From assembly GCA_016800925.1 (NCBI GenBank), contig JABCPU010000215.1, positions 51,609 to 115,608 of the forward strand: 64,000 nucleotides of DNA, read 5' to 3'. Below are positions 1 through 12,202 of this stretch, one piece after another. The notes beneath the pieces were generated by a model, which ran no database searches, was not told the DNA's origin, and was given only the letters and a program-made list of their open reading frames with translations. The translations under genes were made by a program, and so were the position numbers. How positions within the stretch are numbered: position 1 is the stretch's first letter; the number at the start of each line of letters is the position of its first letter. Source of the DNA: Suillus spraguei. Lineage: Eukaryota; Basidiomycota; Agaricomycetes; Boletales; Suillaceae.

Positions 1-1619
1 GTCCGTGTCGGACCTTCTGTGCGCTCCGGTGATGCTTGTACCCACACAACCGCCTCGACTCGTTCATTGACACTACTTCCTGTATAGGGCTATGTCTGAC
101 ATAGGATCCACCACCACAAAGGATAATAAATTGAGTTTTTTGAAACCATAAGCGCTACTTGCTTTGGCGAGTCTATGTAGAAACATGCGAAATCAGTAGC
201 ACCAAACCATACCTACACATTCAGAATGGACACCCGTTCTAGGTTGTGTTACAAATGAATCACTGGGATAGAGACAGATGTTATTGAGCTGATACAGAAT
301 GCATGTGTAGAGTATAGAGCACTCGTTTCTGTGTATAACTGCCATGTGTATTGCGTGACATGATCTTGTCAGTCAGGTACTATCCAACCTATGTTACGAA
401 GACGCTGATGAAAAATTTGCCCGCCCATGACACAAATAGGAAGAAATTATATTTCTTTTACTTCTCTGAGTCGCACAGGAGGTAGAAATACGCACGTCTT
501 GTCAGATATGTGAACGATAGAAGTCGTGCTTCCGGTGCCGGAGACAGTAGTCTCAGAAAGAAAACGAACAAGGTCATTGGTGACAATATAATCAGACCAT
601 ATGGTCAGAAGTAAAACGTAAGTACTTATAATAAGATTTGATTGTACTACAGCCAGACCGAGTCAAGCAGCGTGCATCCGTTTGTGGTTCCGGTTAAGTC
701 GATAAATCACAATCAGCACACTGATCACTCATACCATCACGAAGTACATAGGAATCTGATGAAGACCAGCCTGGCCGCCAGGAACCCGCAAAACCCTAAT
801 TCTACGTCCCCCCTTGGCGCCACACAGCACCTTACGACAAATTTTTCATATGTTTAGCATGATATTTGATTATGTACGTCTTTTTTGCAGTACTGGAGCC
901 TTTACAAAAAATGCTGTAGCACTGTGACTCACATGTGGTGGCTTATCTTTAGTTAGTATGTAACGTATTGATACAGCCTAGCTGCAAAAATCTGCAAGAA
1001 CGGAGGGGTAGAAGTTCCCACCGGTCGACGTGCCGATCCGGATGTGTCATATGTGTTGGTGGGATAGATGATATTCCAAATTGAGACATGCGCGCGAGGA
1101 TCAGCCAGAGAAATTTGAACGTTAACCTTCAACATCGCATCCTAGTATGGATACAAAGAAGCCTATATGCATACTTTGCTGGGATTTCAGAGTCCTAGGC
1201 CAGTATGCATACGTGGTGTTCTGCGTTCCCTTGGTTTGTATATCAATATGACGCCATGGCCTCTGCACTGATTGTCTACATTACATAGCACAGTGGTCCA
1301 TCTTTCCGTGGGGCAGTGATCTACTAAGTATTCGTATCGGTATGTTCCCTTCCGATATACAAGGCGGTAGTACGATAGCCATCTACGCTCGGGAATTCTC
1401 GGTTGCCGTTGACACCCTCGTTCCAAGACGCGCTCATCCTTCATTACGACCTGTACAGGTCTTTCTGGCAGTATGATCTCTCCCACCTCCATTTCGTCAC
1501 AAATACAGCTGCAATATGCTAAGAGAGGATAAGCTTCACAAAATAAAATCTATAAAAGAATCTATCAGTAGAGACGATGATCCTCATAATCATCCTTTCA
1601 AGCTGATCACTCAGGAAAT
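1..1619. other. Gene-poor stretch
   Basis: I recognise no gene here. An open frame on the minus strand at 1187-1492 (101 codons, rich in Arg and Glu) lacks any family signature and is only a weak candidate. No repeat or RNA gene was seen. Confidence 0.5.
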
Positions 1620-3843
1620 ATGTCTAGCATAGAAGCCTTCTCTGTTCCATTATCTGCAGGTAAGCCTGCCTCTCAAAATCAGTCAGGTTCACTCATTGTT
1701 GGATATTAGAGGACATCTCCTCCGCGTGGCTTTCTGCATTGATTTGTGACCTATCTAGCCCCAGTTTTACTCTCGAGCGCTCGTTTACAAACGATAGCTA
1801 CTGGCGGGATCTCTTAGCATTCACTCCTGATTTTCGCACCTTGCACCCACTTCCAAAAATCCAGCAATTTTTTTCAGTTCCCATTTCTGTTGCGCAGCCA
1901 AGTCAGTTCCGACTCTTGCCAGGTGTTCGTTATCGGCGCATTGGTCCTACAAAAACGTTCATCCAAGGGATCGTTCAATTCAATACGGCCATAGCGCAGT
2001 GCACTGGCGTCTTTACTTTGACTCAAATCGAGGACTCCTCATGGAAGGCTTGGTCCTTCGTGACCATGATGGATCAGTTATCCGGTGTGGTCGATCGCTT
2101 TGTTGCACACACGCCCCTCTGTCGTCCTGCTGAGTGGAACACTGTGATGGAATACACAGCGGTTATCGTGGGTGCAGGTCAATGTGGCTTATCCGTGGCC
2201 GCCCGTTTGGAGAATCTCGGCATCTCTACACTTGTCTTGGAGAGATCTGGCGCAATTGGCAATAGTTGGCGCTCTCGATACGAATCATTGGAGACGAATA
2301 CACCCAAGGAGTACAGTACGTGCAACCAAAAAATAGTACCAACCTCGTATTATGCTGACGCACTAGTAGATCATCTTCCCTTTGTCACATTCCCAGAGGA
2401 ATGCGGAAAATATATTCCCTGCAGAGACGTTGCTGACTATCTTGAAAATTACCAAAGGACTCTTGGTCTTCATGTGTTGACCTTGGCGCACATTTCTGCT
2501 GCTTCATACGATGCCTCGTTGAGTACCTGGACATTATCTATATCTCTTTCTAGCAAAGCCTCTATTACTGTGACTGCCCGGCACCTGATTGGCGCAGTAG
2601 GCGTTGGTACAACGGGAGGTGTGCTCCCATTTACGCCTTCGATTTCAGAAAAAGTACGCAAGTACAACTTGGTCATCTATTATCGACGCTAACATTCTGC
2701 GTGCAGAGCTCCTTTCTTGGTTCTATTATCCATTCAAGCGAATACAAGTCATCCTCCTGCGTCGGCGCGCAGAAAGTCGTCGTCATCGGCGCGGGATGTT
2801 CTGCACACGATATTGCTCAGGACACGACGAATCATGGATCACAGACAGTGCTTATCCAGCGTTCCCCGACCGCCGTTGTGAGTCGACAGACGATCGACCT
2901 TTTTCTCGCTGGTAATCTCAGTGTACCTGCTGTGGGGGATCTCCATTGATTTGACTCCCAGTATATGTTGGACAGGACGCTCCTCCAATAGAGATTGCCG
3001 ACCGCTTCTATCTCGCTCTCCCCTTGCTAGCCGTACAAAATTTCCAGTACGACACCATACATGCCCATGTCGACCAGTTCGTTAGCGAGATTTAAAAATG
3101 ATTTCTTCGTCTCATCCTTTTCCCCTAGGGACCTCAGGGAGAATTTATCCCGACATGGTTATCTCCTTCCCGGCCCTGAGGACAACTTCTTCCACCGCCT
3201 CTCCGTTCGACGAGGTGAGTTTTTTTTATTCTGTGTTGTTCTATGTTTTCTCACCGGCATTCCAGGTGGCTATTACATTGACCGGGGTTGTGCAAATCTC
3301 ATCACGTCTGGCAAGGTATTATTGCTTTTGCTGAGTTTCCCCACGCATGTTGCTTACGAGCAACCAGATCACCGTCAAGTCTGGGCATGAGATCTCCCAC
3401 TTCTCACCTTCCGGGTTGGTATTCGATGATGGTTCGCAAGTGGTGGCCGACCTGATCATCTTCGCAACTGGGTATGTTTTTCAAATGCCTATTTATCTGA
3501 TCGCACACTTCTGACGCATCATTTACAGGTACTCAAAAACTACGATTAAACAAGTGGCCGAAAGCCTTTTGGGGCCCCAGGTCGCGGATACCGTCCATGA
3601 CCTTGGAGGATTGGACAGTGATTGTGAGCTCGCAGGCGTTTGGAGGCCGACTGGACGTTAGTACTCTATTGATTTCATTGTGCGACTCGATGATGCTGAC
3701 GTTCTGCTTCAGACAATGGACTCTGGTTTGCAGAGGGCGATCTATTTTCTGCACGATTCTACTCCAAGTTCCTTGCGTTACAGATAATGGCGAGGGAGAT
3801 GGGGTTGCTAAGTCCAGACCAGAGAACTTACATCCCATACTGA
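1620..3843 (+). CDS. NTF2-like/FAD-dependent monooxygenase (fungal FMO type)
   Basis: Predicted NAD(P)H- and FAD-dependent oxidoreductase of the flavin-containing monooxygenase superfamily; substrate unknown. The start at 1620 is followed after 40 nt by a GTAAGC donor, and splicing gives an N-terminal segment typical of the family. An NTF2-like region (about 1740-2110) precedes an FAD Rossmann motif (VIVGAGQCGL, near 2166) and the segment IGNSWRSRYESLETNTPKEY. A second, NADPH-binding Rossmann motif (VVVIGAGCSAHDIA) follows a 2655-2706 intron. The FATGY motif near 3463 and the C-terminal RFYSKFLALQI block follow, with stop at 3841-3843. About seven short introns are needed. The join around 3045-3125 is the least certain: the best in-frame splice (donor near 3047, acceptor before 3126) leaves this part shorter than usual. 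Otherwise no lesion was found. Cytosolic or ER location cannot be told from sequence. Confidence 0.8.
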
Positions 3844-4590
3844 TTCCTGCGATCGGCTTCTCAGTTATCCTAAATATTATATAGATGAGGTATCCTTAGC
3901 TCCTGCCAACAACCTGCTGATAACATATTTAATGTACGATATACTTCCAAGAACTTCAGGTCATACCTGGAAGCATTACAACAACCAAATATACAGTGCA
4001 AAGTACTTCCGACTGATCAAATACATGCTCAGGGACGCCTACACCACAATCACGAGAGGTTGATGATCAACATCTCGGTGACTTCGAGCTACTCCATTCT
4101 TGTATATCCAGGCTGCATGAAACCAGTATCAATATGGCAGACTCATTGTCACATTACGACTCCGTGTACCATGAGATTCTAATATATCCTGTATTCTATA
4201 ATGATCCAGTGCTGCTACAATATTTACCGCTTAGATAAGTTTCGACATTCCTGCAATCATCCTTGCAGCTTCTTGTAGTGCGTTCATTCGCGAGTGTATT
4301 GTCAAATCTCTATGCTCATACTCATAGAATATGGCAGTCATATCATTTTGGATGGGTAGGCATTACCTCTCTGCGCGTACAGCAGACACGTGTTCTATTA
4401 TCTCTATCTGGACTACATACATATATTATACACATGTTATAAGAACGGAGCATTTGATCCCGCGGAACCTTCTCGCGTCGTCGCCAATGTGCGCCCTCCA
4501 CTCAAACCCTACATCAGCCCAGATGTATTAAAAGAAGCTGATCAAGCCCCTCCTTCGGATGCTCTCGAGCAAACTCCTGCTTAGTTGGCG
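3844..4590. other. Intergenic, with a short coding-like segment
   Basis: Mostly AT-rich spacer. Plus-strand frame 4390-4584 ends in a Pro/Asp/Glu-rich, coding-like tail (NVRPPLKPYISPDVLKEADQ) and could be the last exon of a small unrecognised gene beginning near the ATG at 4331. No family could be assigned. Confidence 0.3.
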
Positions 4591-5590
4591 GTGCCCCATC
4601 ACAATGAACGGGGTTGCGGTAAAACCAACGCAGGATTTGGAACCATCGAGCACAGTGTAGAAGCGCTGAATGAATGGCCAGTGGGCATGTCAATGTCGCT
4701 AATGATGATATACGGGCATTGTCATCACCACCATTGAACTGGGAGTTGAGAGAACTAGTCCAGATCTGGGCGTTAGGCGTGAGAGTCTCCCTAGAGTCTC
4801 GCCCCTAACACCCGAATCTGGACTCGTTAGGCTGTAGATTTCCTGTACAAAATGGTGAACAATAGGTGCGAGGGCTGACGGAATTGACGTACACTACCGA
4901 TATCAAAGTCCACGTTCTGTAGGGCACTGCACTGGTAAGAGGAAATAAGAAGAAGACCAGTCACCGGATCCACAGTAACGCTGGTTGCAGCCTGGTACCT
5001 GTCACAAGTATCTATCAAATGCTGATTAAACCATAATTACTCGTTGCGCTCTAAGTACACACCAGAGGCAATGAAAAGAAAGGTAGTCCCAGTATCGACG
5101 ATACCAAATCGTCGTGGAGCCGCAGGTGATGCTTTGATCGATACCCCAATAGCCCGATGAGGGGGTGGCGGAGATAGGACTGAAACAAAAAAATTACTAT
5201 CAGTCTGAGGTAGCTTACTTAGTAGTTGTATGCTTTCTCAATGTTGAACTGTGGGGGCACAGGGGCCCCCTAGACTAGATAGTATTGTCCTCCATAGAGT
5301 TACTCTCTCAATAGGACATAAAATTGAATCAAACAAGAAAAAAATGTTGAACTGGTTGTAGAGGGGCTGCCAACGCCAAGTGCTGTGGTGTATTCAAAAA
5401 AACTGCTTGGCACAGGAATGCTATCAGCACATCGGCCAGGCGTGTTGTAGTCCCTGCGTTATCGTGTTGCAAGAGGTTAATAGTAATATTGGAGAAGTTT
5501 AGCCTCCCGGTGAGGGGGAGGGTGATCGGGGAATTGCGAACTTCAACGGGCGATCCCGTAATTGACAAAGCCAGCTGGGTCATCACGAGT
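4590..5590 (-). pseudogene. Polyporopepsin-like aspartic protease (A1), broken
   Basis: Remnant of a secreted pepsin-type aspartic endopeptidase gene. Reading the minus strand, 5586-5329 encodes a propeptide-like segment (NSPITLPLTGRLNFSN). About 5180-5100 then encodes the late-domain stretch SGYWGIDQSITCGSTT and, in a shifted frame, the second catalytic motif GIVDTGTTFLFIASG. Positions 5018-4900 give YQAATSVTVDP, followed by NVDFDIG. Positions 4800-4600 give PNAQIW and the family's C-terminal strand (RFYTVLDGSKSCVGFTA), again in different frames. Only about 140 bp separates propeptide and late domain, so roughly the first catalytic lobe with its DTGS motif is missing. Frameshifts plus this deletion indicate a pseudogene. 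Confidence 0.78.
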
Positions 5591-7043
5591 GCAAGGATTC
5601 GACTTCAAAATGTGGCAAGAGACTTCATTTCCATATAGATGCTAGCCCATCATGAATACACCTCGGCAGAACGTCAGTTCCATGGTAAGTGAAGCAAGGG
5701 TTTGCTGAGGAGAGCGGTTGTCCACATTGCGACCGTCCCGACTCCCATGATTAGTAGGGAAAGGTTTTGTTAGATTGGCAAACGACACGTCTACTTGTAA
5801 AATATTCGCCCGTTATGTACGGTCACGTTGATGATAGACCATGCACATGCCCTATGGGTGTGCGAAAATCATGATACAGCATGCTGACGCCAATAAGTGG
5901 AAGTTGGAAAAGGTCGTGGTCATGGGACGTCAGAATACAGTAGGAGATGGTGCACAGGACGGGTATTAGTGGAGAAACGCATGCGACGTGGTGAAAAAAT
6001 ACTGGTCAAATTTGGGAGTATTTGATATGGTCTGGTCCGGACCTGTAAAGAGGCTCACTCAGGGGAGCCAAGGTGCTACACCTGCACAATTATTATTTGC
6101 GCGTCAATGATGGATGTCTTTTGGTATGAGATCTTAGTATTAAGTATTGTATGTCGACGATGTCCGAGTCTGCAATACCTAGCAGCTCGAATGATATTCG
6201 GGGGTGTTCGAAGTCCTATTGCCTAATAAGGATTTGTGACACGAGTCCTGCTTCACCTTGAAGGTTCTTTCAACCTTGGTCTCACCTGTCACGATACCTC
6301 TTTTAAACATGAATTGATCATTCGAACATGTGGTCTATCACATATGGAACCTGCCAACTCATTCCCCAGTCATAATCCCAGCTGTGCTGCTGGAAACTAC
6401 GACAAAACACTCAACCCACCGAATCAGAATCTAGAATATGTCATACCATCATTTCCGTCATTTACTTACGCCGCTTCTTCCAGAAGAATTGCACTCCAAA
6501 GATACCTTCAGTCGCTCTGCGAGTCGCAGAGTCCCGCCGGATATGAAACCAGTCAGACAGAACGACAAATTGAACTTTTATGCTGGCCAAAAAGGTTGTA
6601 CATGTGCTCTCTTTTGGCTTCTCTTAATGGTTAAGTGCTACTAGGTGCGAGCGAGCTATCCAGTAACATATGGCGAGCTACATCCAATCCTTTGGGTTTC
6701 TTCCGTCAGCTGTATTATAACTGCTCATCCTGTGCATTTCTGATATCGTTTCTCGGTTCTGCACCTGAACTTGGCATAACAGGAGTATTTTTACCTTCTA
6801 AACTAGAGAAAGGTTTTCGAGCCAAATTACGCAGGTGGCGATTCTTTGCCAGTAGAGTTGTCGCTCAATAATTACTCCTATTATGTGTATACGAAGGACT
6901 AACGGTCCGTGGAGACGTGGCACTTATGGACCAAGAATATGAATTTTGAAGTATGCTGGTCAACTGGATTTACATAAAGTTGGTCTGTCCCTCAACATAG
7001 TTAATATTGCCTTGAGACTAACCCTCAAATTGAGAAGCTACTT
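5591..7043. other. Intergenic, nothing recognised
   Basis: A plus-strand open frame at 6236-6634 (132 codons) shows no recognisable domain, signal peptide or codon pattern that would support a gene. No repeat or RNA gene seen. Confidence 0.5.
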
Positions 7044-9266
7044 ATGATGAGTTCTCTGCAATCCTTCCTTACACTCTTCCCATCCGTCAAGTTGCCACTG
7101 CTCGACCTGTCCATTTCGGACAATGTACCGTTTATTGTCGGTGTCATGATTTGTCTTGGCGTGATAGGCGTGATAGGCGTGATTGTTCTTCCTCAATCGA
7201 AGAACGGGCACCCTCTCCCACCTTCCCCTTTCACTTTGAGGCCTTGGGGGCACTTCCTCCCAACTCGCAAGTAAATTTTCGCATGCAACACGTTGTCTGT
7301 TAATACTCACAGTGTATTTTGCTGATTAGATCATTTCTTACTATAGCAGCTTGGATTCACGAGCACGGTCCTTTGATCACTCTTCGGTCGGGACTCGGGA
7401 AAGCCGTGGTCATTGGCCGTTACAAAGTTAGTTCCTCGATGTCGCGTTATCATTTCCAAGGCTCATTCTGTTGCAGGCTGCTATTGATATTATGGAGAAT
7501 CAAGGTGGAACTCTCGCTGACCGTCCTCGCATGATTGCTGCTGGAGAATTATTCAACGGCGGACTGAGCATTGCCTACACGCCATTTGGGGACAGGTTTC
7601 GTCGGATGCGTAGGTTAGCAATCTGCAATACGTCTATCAATTTTCTGTTGAACTTTTTGCAGAGCCCTTCATACGCACTTCCAGCCTAAAGCAGCTGATA
7701 CTTATCAGCCCCTGCAGATGTTAAACGTGAAGAATCTGATTTTCGATATCCTCGATGATCCTCACAACTTCCAGAACCATGTGATAAGGTATGCGCTTGT
7801 AGTTACGACTGTACACTGCTTACAGGCATTTTTCAAGTTATACTGCGACGGTAATTACAAAAGTCACCTACGGGGATAGTGTGCCCACATCTGCGACTGA
7901 TCCCCAAGTCGTTGAGATGCGCCAACTCAGGAAGTTAATTGACGGAGCCTTGCGCCCTGATGCTTTCTACTTTGTGGACTGGATCCCGTGGCTTAAGTAC
8001 ATTCCATGGTATGGTCGAGAGTTGAAACGGGGGTTTGAGAGGAGTAAGCGGCTTAACATTGGTCAGATGAACGAGTAAAAGAGAAAATGGTATGCTTTGC
8101 CTTAACGATCTTCACATGAAATTTTAAATGATTCACAGCAAAGCGATATGAACATCGGCCCTTCGTTCACGAAATATATGCTAGAAAATGGTGATCACCA
8201 TGGCTTGTCAGAAGATGAGACGGCTTTTCTCGGCGGTGCCTTGTTTAGGGCTGGATCCAACACAGTGAGGTGTTTTTGTTGTCCAAAGACAAGCATGTAG
8301 CTGAATCTAGGGGTCAGACTGCCTCGGTGATATGCACAATACTCATGGCAGCCGCATGTTTCCCCGATGAGCAAGTTAAAGTTCAGGCCGAGCTCGACGC
8401 GGTCATCGGATGGCATCAAGGTAGCTCGATTTCCTATTGTAGTTCTGCAAAATTCAATAATTTCTGTGCTCAAGTGCCGACATTCGCCGATCAACAATCC
8501 CTTACTCGCTTGCATGCCTTCATCTCTGAGGCTGTGAGATGGAGACCAGTTGCTCCCAATGGTTAGTATAATTCTTGTGGTTCTGTACCTACAGTTTCTG
8601 ACAGTTACTATAGGATTCCCCCACCGAACAACCAAAGACGTAATTTGGGCAAGTGATCCTTGAACAGCTTACATGTGTGGCTGATGATCCGACACCAGGA
8701 AAACCACTGTATTCCAGCTGGGACTACTGTATTCGGTAACCACTGGTAAGCTTCAAGTTTCGAGTTTAAACACAAAAGACCTAACGGTCACTACCTTAGG
8801 GCCATCTGTCGAGATCCAGAAGTCTACCCTGAGCCTGAAGCATTCAAGCCACAACGCTGGGTAAACGACCAAGGTGTCCTGAGAGACGATTTGACTAATT
8901 TCCTCTACGGGTTTGGTCGGCGGTAAGCATCATCTTCCGACTACTCGTTCGTTGCATGAAATCCCTTGCAGTGTGTGCCCCGGTCAACATGTCGCGAACA
9001 GGTAAACCTATCATTCTACGGGCATGGTCTTTGGGGCTCATTTCAATTGGTACAGAACGGTGTTCATAAGCGCAGTCCTGATTCTTTGGGCCTTCCAGCT
9101 CACTCTGGATCCTGAACAGCCGCTGGATGACACAGGATTCATGAATACAGAGAAAGCCCACCGGTCGCTTACATACCGGCCGTGCACCATCAAGTTCAAG
9201 GCGAGGATTCCGGAAACAGAGCTTAGGCAGATGATGCAGAATTATCCTGAGGTCGTGAGAGCGTAG
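7044..9266 (+). CDS. Cytochrome P450 monooxygenase, probably frameshifted
   Basis: Membrane-anchored heme monooxygenase using NADPH-P450 reductase; substrate unknown. The first exon has a hydrophobic anchor (VPFIVGVMICLGVIGVIGVI) and a PLPPSPF hinge. Spliced exons give the I-helix motif AGSNT (about 8250-8264), the ExxR motif in EAVRWRP (8528-8539), the PERF-like segment FKPQRW, and the heme loop FGRRVCPGQHVA split by an intron, with the axial Cys at 8976-8978. About ten short introns are needed; the one at 8649-8698 is GC-AG. Frame is lost at 8073-8078: GAG is directly followed by TAA, whereas the next frame reads VKEKM into the downstream exon, consistent with loss of one G. A 23-nt intron starting at GTAAGC (8044) would also restore frame but is implausibly short. 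Either a recent lesion or an assembly error. Confidence 0.85.
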
Positions 9267-10280
9267 GGATCGATCACCACTAGAAAGGAAATGTTCGAAC
9301 CACCCCATCGCCATGCCTCGCCCATGACCAGCAGGAAATCGCGTAAGTTGTTACGGTTGCGGATCATGTATTATAGCTGTCGACTGTGCGTTATCTTTAT
9401 CAGGATACCCTGCACAGTTCCATTATCGTTATCGTTCTCATGCTAGTTCACTTCAAGCAAATCGGCGAGCACTTGACCGCACTATCGCAAGCCAGCAGTA
9501 ACATACATAATGAGTTGCCTCCATCGTTCTTTGGGGCCCATAAACATCTAAAGACACGATCCAAAGATACTACACCCAAATTCAGCCCGAATTTCTAGGC
9601 TTAGAAATAACCGTACGACCGTATCACGAAACACAATAATAGTTTGCGAGGTGAGGAACAGTCAGACGTATTACGCGAGTTCTGTTATCAGTGGGACCTT
9701 ATCGAATTCTCCAAACCTTACACAGACAAAGTCCGAACACCCTCACCGCATTCACAAAAAAAGACCCCAGACTATGTTTGCTTTCGTTTGCTTAAAAATA
9801 TATATTCATCAATAACATTACTCCATGCCAGGATACAAATGATACGATGTCCGAAGACTGATTACCATATCAACAATGAGAGCGGCAATGGGAGCAGTAC
9901 TATGAAGTTAAAGGAAAGACATCAATGACAATGACAACGAGAGAGCATGCCGGAAGTAAGGACATTTAGATGAGACAACACTCACTTTGAAAATGTGATG
10001 AAGAAAATATTGAACCAACAAACAAAGGAGTAACGGAAGGGGAGGGTGCGGGGAGTAAGAATATCGATATCTTGAGGCCGTTACAATAATATTATATCTC
10101 GATAATGGCTACAGCATTTATTAAACTGAAGCGAACATGTGGAGCAGAGTCTGGGGTCATTTCGTCGTGAATGCGGCGTGTTCGAACTTTGTCTATGCAG
10201 GGTTTGGAGCCGAGAAACTCGAACGAACCGAGTAAGATTCAACTGAGGGATGCTATCACCTGCTGCCACAACAAAGACGC
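9267..10280. other. Intergenic, holds one dispersed repeat copy
   Basis: No gene recognised. A short dispersed repeat lies at 9588-9653 (listed separately). The final 60-70 bases resemble the promoter of the second small-ORF copy near 23,330. Confidence 0.5.
9588..9653. repeat. Dispersed repeat, copy 1
   Basis: The block from CGAATTTCTA through AAATAACCGTA, CCGTATCACGA and ATAATAGT to CGAGGTGAG recurs in direct orientation at 22,093-22,156 with small indels. Origin unknown. Confidence 0.7.
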
Positions 10281-10287
10281 ATAAAAG
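10281..10287 (+). promoter_or_regulatory. TATA-like box of the small Cys-rich ORF
   Basis: ATAAAAG lies 61 nt upstream of the preferred ATG at 10348. The surrounding GCATAAAAGGTGGAGC-like block is conserved, in inverted orientation, upstream of the second copy (about 23,300-23,315). Confidence 0.5.
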
Positions 10288-10347
10288 GTGGAGCAATTTC
10301 ATTCTCTTCACATAAACATTTCAACCTGCCGACTCTCTTCCAACACA

Positions 10348-10563
10348 ATGCACGCTTCTGGCTGTACTACCCTTTGCATGTTCTCAAAGATATCCGACCA
10401 GTCGTCATCATATAGCGACTCCCATCAATGCACGCGCAACTCTCATATTCCCGTATCAATGCGCACTTCATCTGATGATGACTCTTGCATCAATTTCAGT
10501 GGAGTTCAATGTTGCCACTGTGGCTGGCGCGGATCTCACTCGGATACCTGTCCCTTCCGCTGA
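10348..10563 (+). CDS. Small Cys-rich protein, 71 aa (copy 1)
   Basis: Unrecognised family. The protein is rich in Ser, Thr and Asp and ends in a Cys/His cluster, CCHCGWRGSHSDTCPFR. Its spacing, C-x2-C-x5-H-x3-C, is close to a zinc knuckle. An upstream in-frame ATG at 10288 is rejected because it directly abuts the TATA-like box and is not conserved. The ATG at 10348 is conserved in the inverted copy at 23,034-23,249, which also encodes exactly 71 residues. Conservation continues into the 5' flank and several hundred bases of 3' flank. No signal peptide or CaaX end is present. Function unknown; it may be a cargo or exapted piece of a duplicated segment. Confidence 0.6.
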   Translation: MHASGCTTLCMFSKISDQSSSYSDSHQCTRNSHIPVSMRTSSDDDSCINFSGVQCCHCGWRGSHSDTCPFR

Positions 10564-12202
10564 CAATGATCACGTGTTTTTTTTTTTGCTTTGTTGCTCG
10601 TAAGTCCTCTTTCCTATTGTTTCAGCATCATCCAGTGTCTCATTGTCTCATCTTGGATTGTCATCGATCACTCATCCATACCGTCATTCAACTCGTCGAT
10701 CGCATCTGTTTTCTCGTATCGTATCAACATACATCCCCCCAATAACATAACATTAGTCATCGATGTCTCATCGTAGTTGTAAGATCAAGGAGGAAGGTGG
10801 TGGTTGTGCAGACTCGCTATGGATTCCTTGGGGCAGCATGTCAATTTAGCTTCATAATTTTTCCATCTGCCTTGTGTGTATGACTGATCGTGCTATTGCC
10901 ATCATCATTTACCAGATTGTTTACCGTACTGAAACGCCAGTAACAAGTCTCAGAGATGCTTGTTGTTCCGCTGGCAAGTGTAGGGAAGAGAAAGGTGTTA
11001 GATTCGGACAAGATTTCTTCTCTAAATCTTGTCCAAATCTAAATTCTTCTCCCAGTTCATACGTAATGATACCGCTCACTCAGTGACAATCTATTACGAC
11101 CCTCGCCAATATACCGTCGTTCTTCACGAGTAGGCCAGGAAAATAATAACATATATTTATTCTTGTTTACTCGGTGAACAAGCTATTGTTCTCTGAAAGG
11201 TACCCGCTTCCACTCTTGGCTTCAACAAACTTGAGTGGATCAGTCACGACACTCGTCTCTTCTCTAAAGGTCAAATATGACCATGTGATGATCGATAGCA
11301 GAACTATTCTGACATTCCACGCTTAGTATATTTGTTAGATATATATTCTCCTACTTTCCCCACCAGTTCACTGATGCAAAAAAGAGCTCACGCTGCCCCT
11401 CCTCCATCTCGCATGTACTAGACCATTCTGACGTTGGGTTACTACTATCTCTTCGTCATCCGACTTTTTGTGCTCATTAGCAACGACCAAACTGAAGCGC
11501 ACATTAGGCCGCAGTCCATGCATCGCATCTTCAGTAATACCATTGAGCAGGTACAAACCATCGAGTGCGACGCTGATAGCAAGAACAAGGAGGGCCGATG
11601 ATCTATTTTGATAGAGCGGCGGGGTCGCCAACGAGTGTTATTCAACTGATGTAGACAGTACATGACTGAGCCTCCCATATGGGCGCAGTCCGACCTCGAT
11701 GGGCCTTGTAATCCACTGGATGTATGTTTCTCTTATATATCTATTTACCTCGCGTTTGACTCGAGTGTCCCCTTGCAGTTCTCTGCTACGTTGTCCCTAC
11801 CTCGTCTGTTGCATACAAATAGGGACTTTCATCACATTTCAACTTACGTTTTTAGTCTCGGTCTACACTAGCCACTGCCCAGTTCGTTCGCTCAACCTAA
11901 TTCTTTGGTATATCGATACGTGCCTTGAAACTGATTCCCTGAAATATCCCTGATTGCGATTGCGATGATAGTTCGAGTAAAGCAGGGTCGAGTCCATAAG
12001 TGCTAAGTTGAGCCTAGGTGAAGGACACAGGAGGGCTGAGTACAGTGCTGCCATTAGCAGAGCAATGTTTCCAGCGGTCCCTCTTATGTTCAGTCCGAAG
12101 ATTTCGCTTATCTCGTTGCAGTTCATAGCTTGACCTTCTAGATCTGCAGACGCGTTCCGAATTCATGATATATAGTCATGCATTTCCCAGTACAAAAGAC
12201 AC
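10564..12202. other. 3' flank of copy 1, then unrecognised sequence
   Basis: Positions 10,564-11,050 are duplicated in inverted form at about 22,370-23,033. A near-perfect inverted pair lies at 11,004-11,041 (GGACAAGATTT / AAATCTTGTCC). Further on, minus-strand frames 11,863-12,126 (88 codons) and 11,368-11,631 (88 codons) look mildly coding-like but match no family I know; they could be exons of one hypothetical gene. Confidence 0.4.

Larger units (their letters stand above)
10270..11050 (+). repeat. Duplicated segment, arm 1 (inverted partner 22,370-23,330)
   Basis: The segment holds promoter, 71-codon ORF and 3' flank. Matching landmarks in the partner's reverse complement include GCATCTGTTTT, TATCAACATACATC, GATCGCATCTG and TAATTTT/GTCTGCCTTGTRTGTATGACT. 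Identity looks highest over the ORF. Confidence 0.75.

Noticed and set aside
1187..1492. Minus-strand 101-codon frame
   Set aside because: No family, no exon partners and no conserved neighbour; left as a note in the gap entry.
8044..8066. 23-nt mini-intron in the P450
   Set aside because: It has splice-like ends and restores frame, but is far shorter than every other intron here and would remove residues that align with the family.
10288..10350. Upstream ATG giving a 91-residue form of the small Cys-rich protein
   Set aside because: It directly abuts the TATA-like box, and the inverted copy supports the later start with equal 71-residue length.
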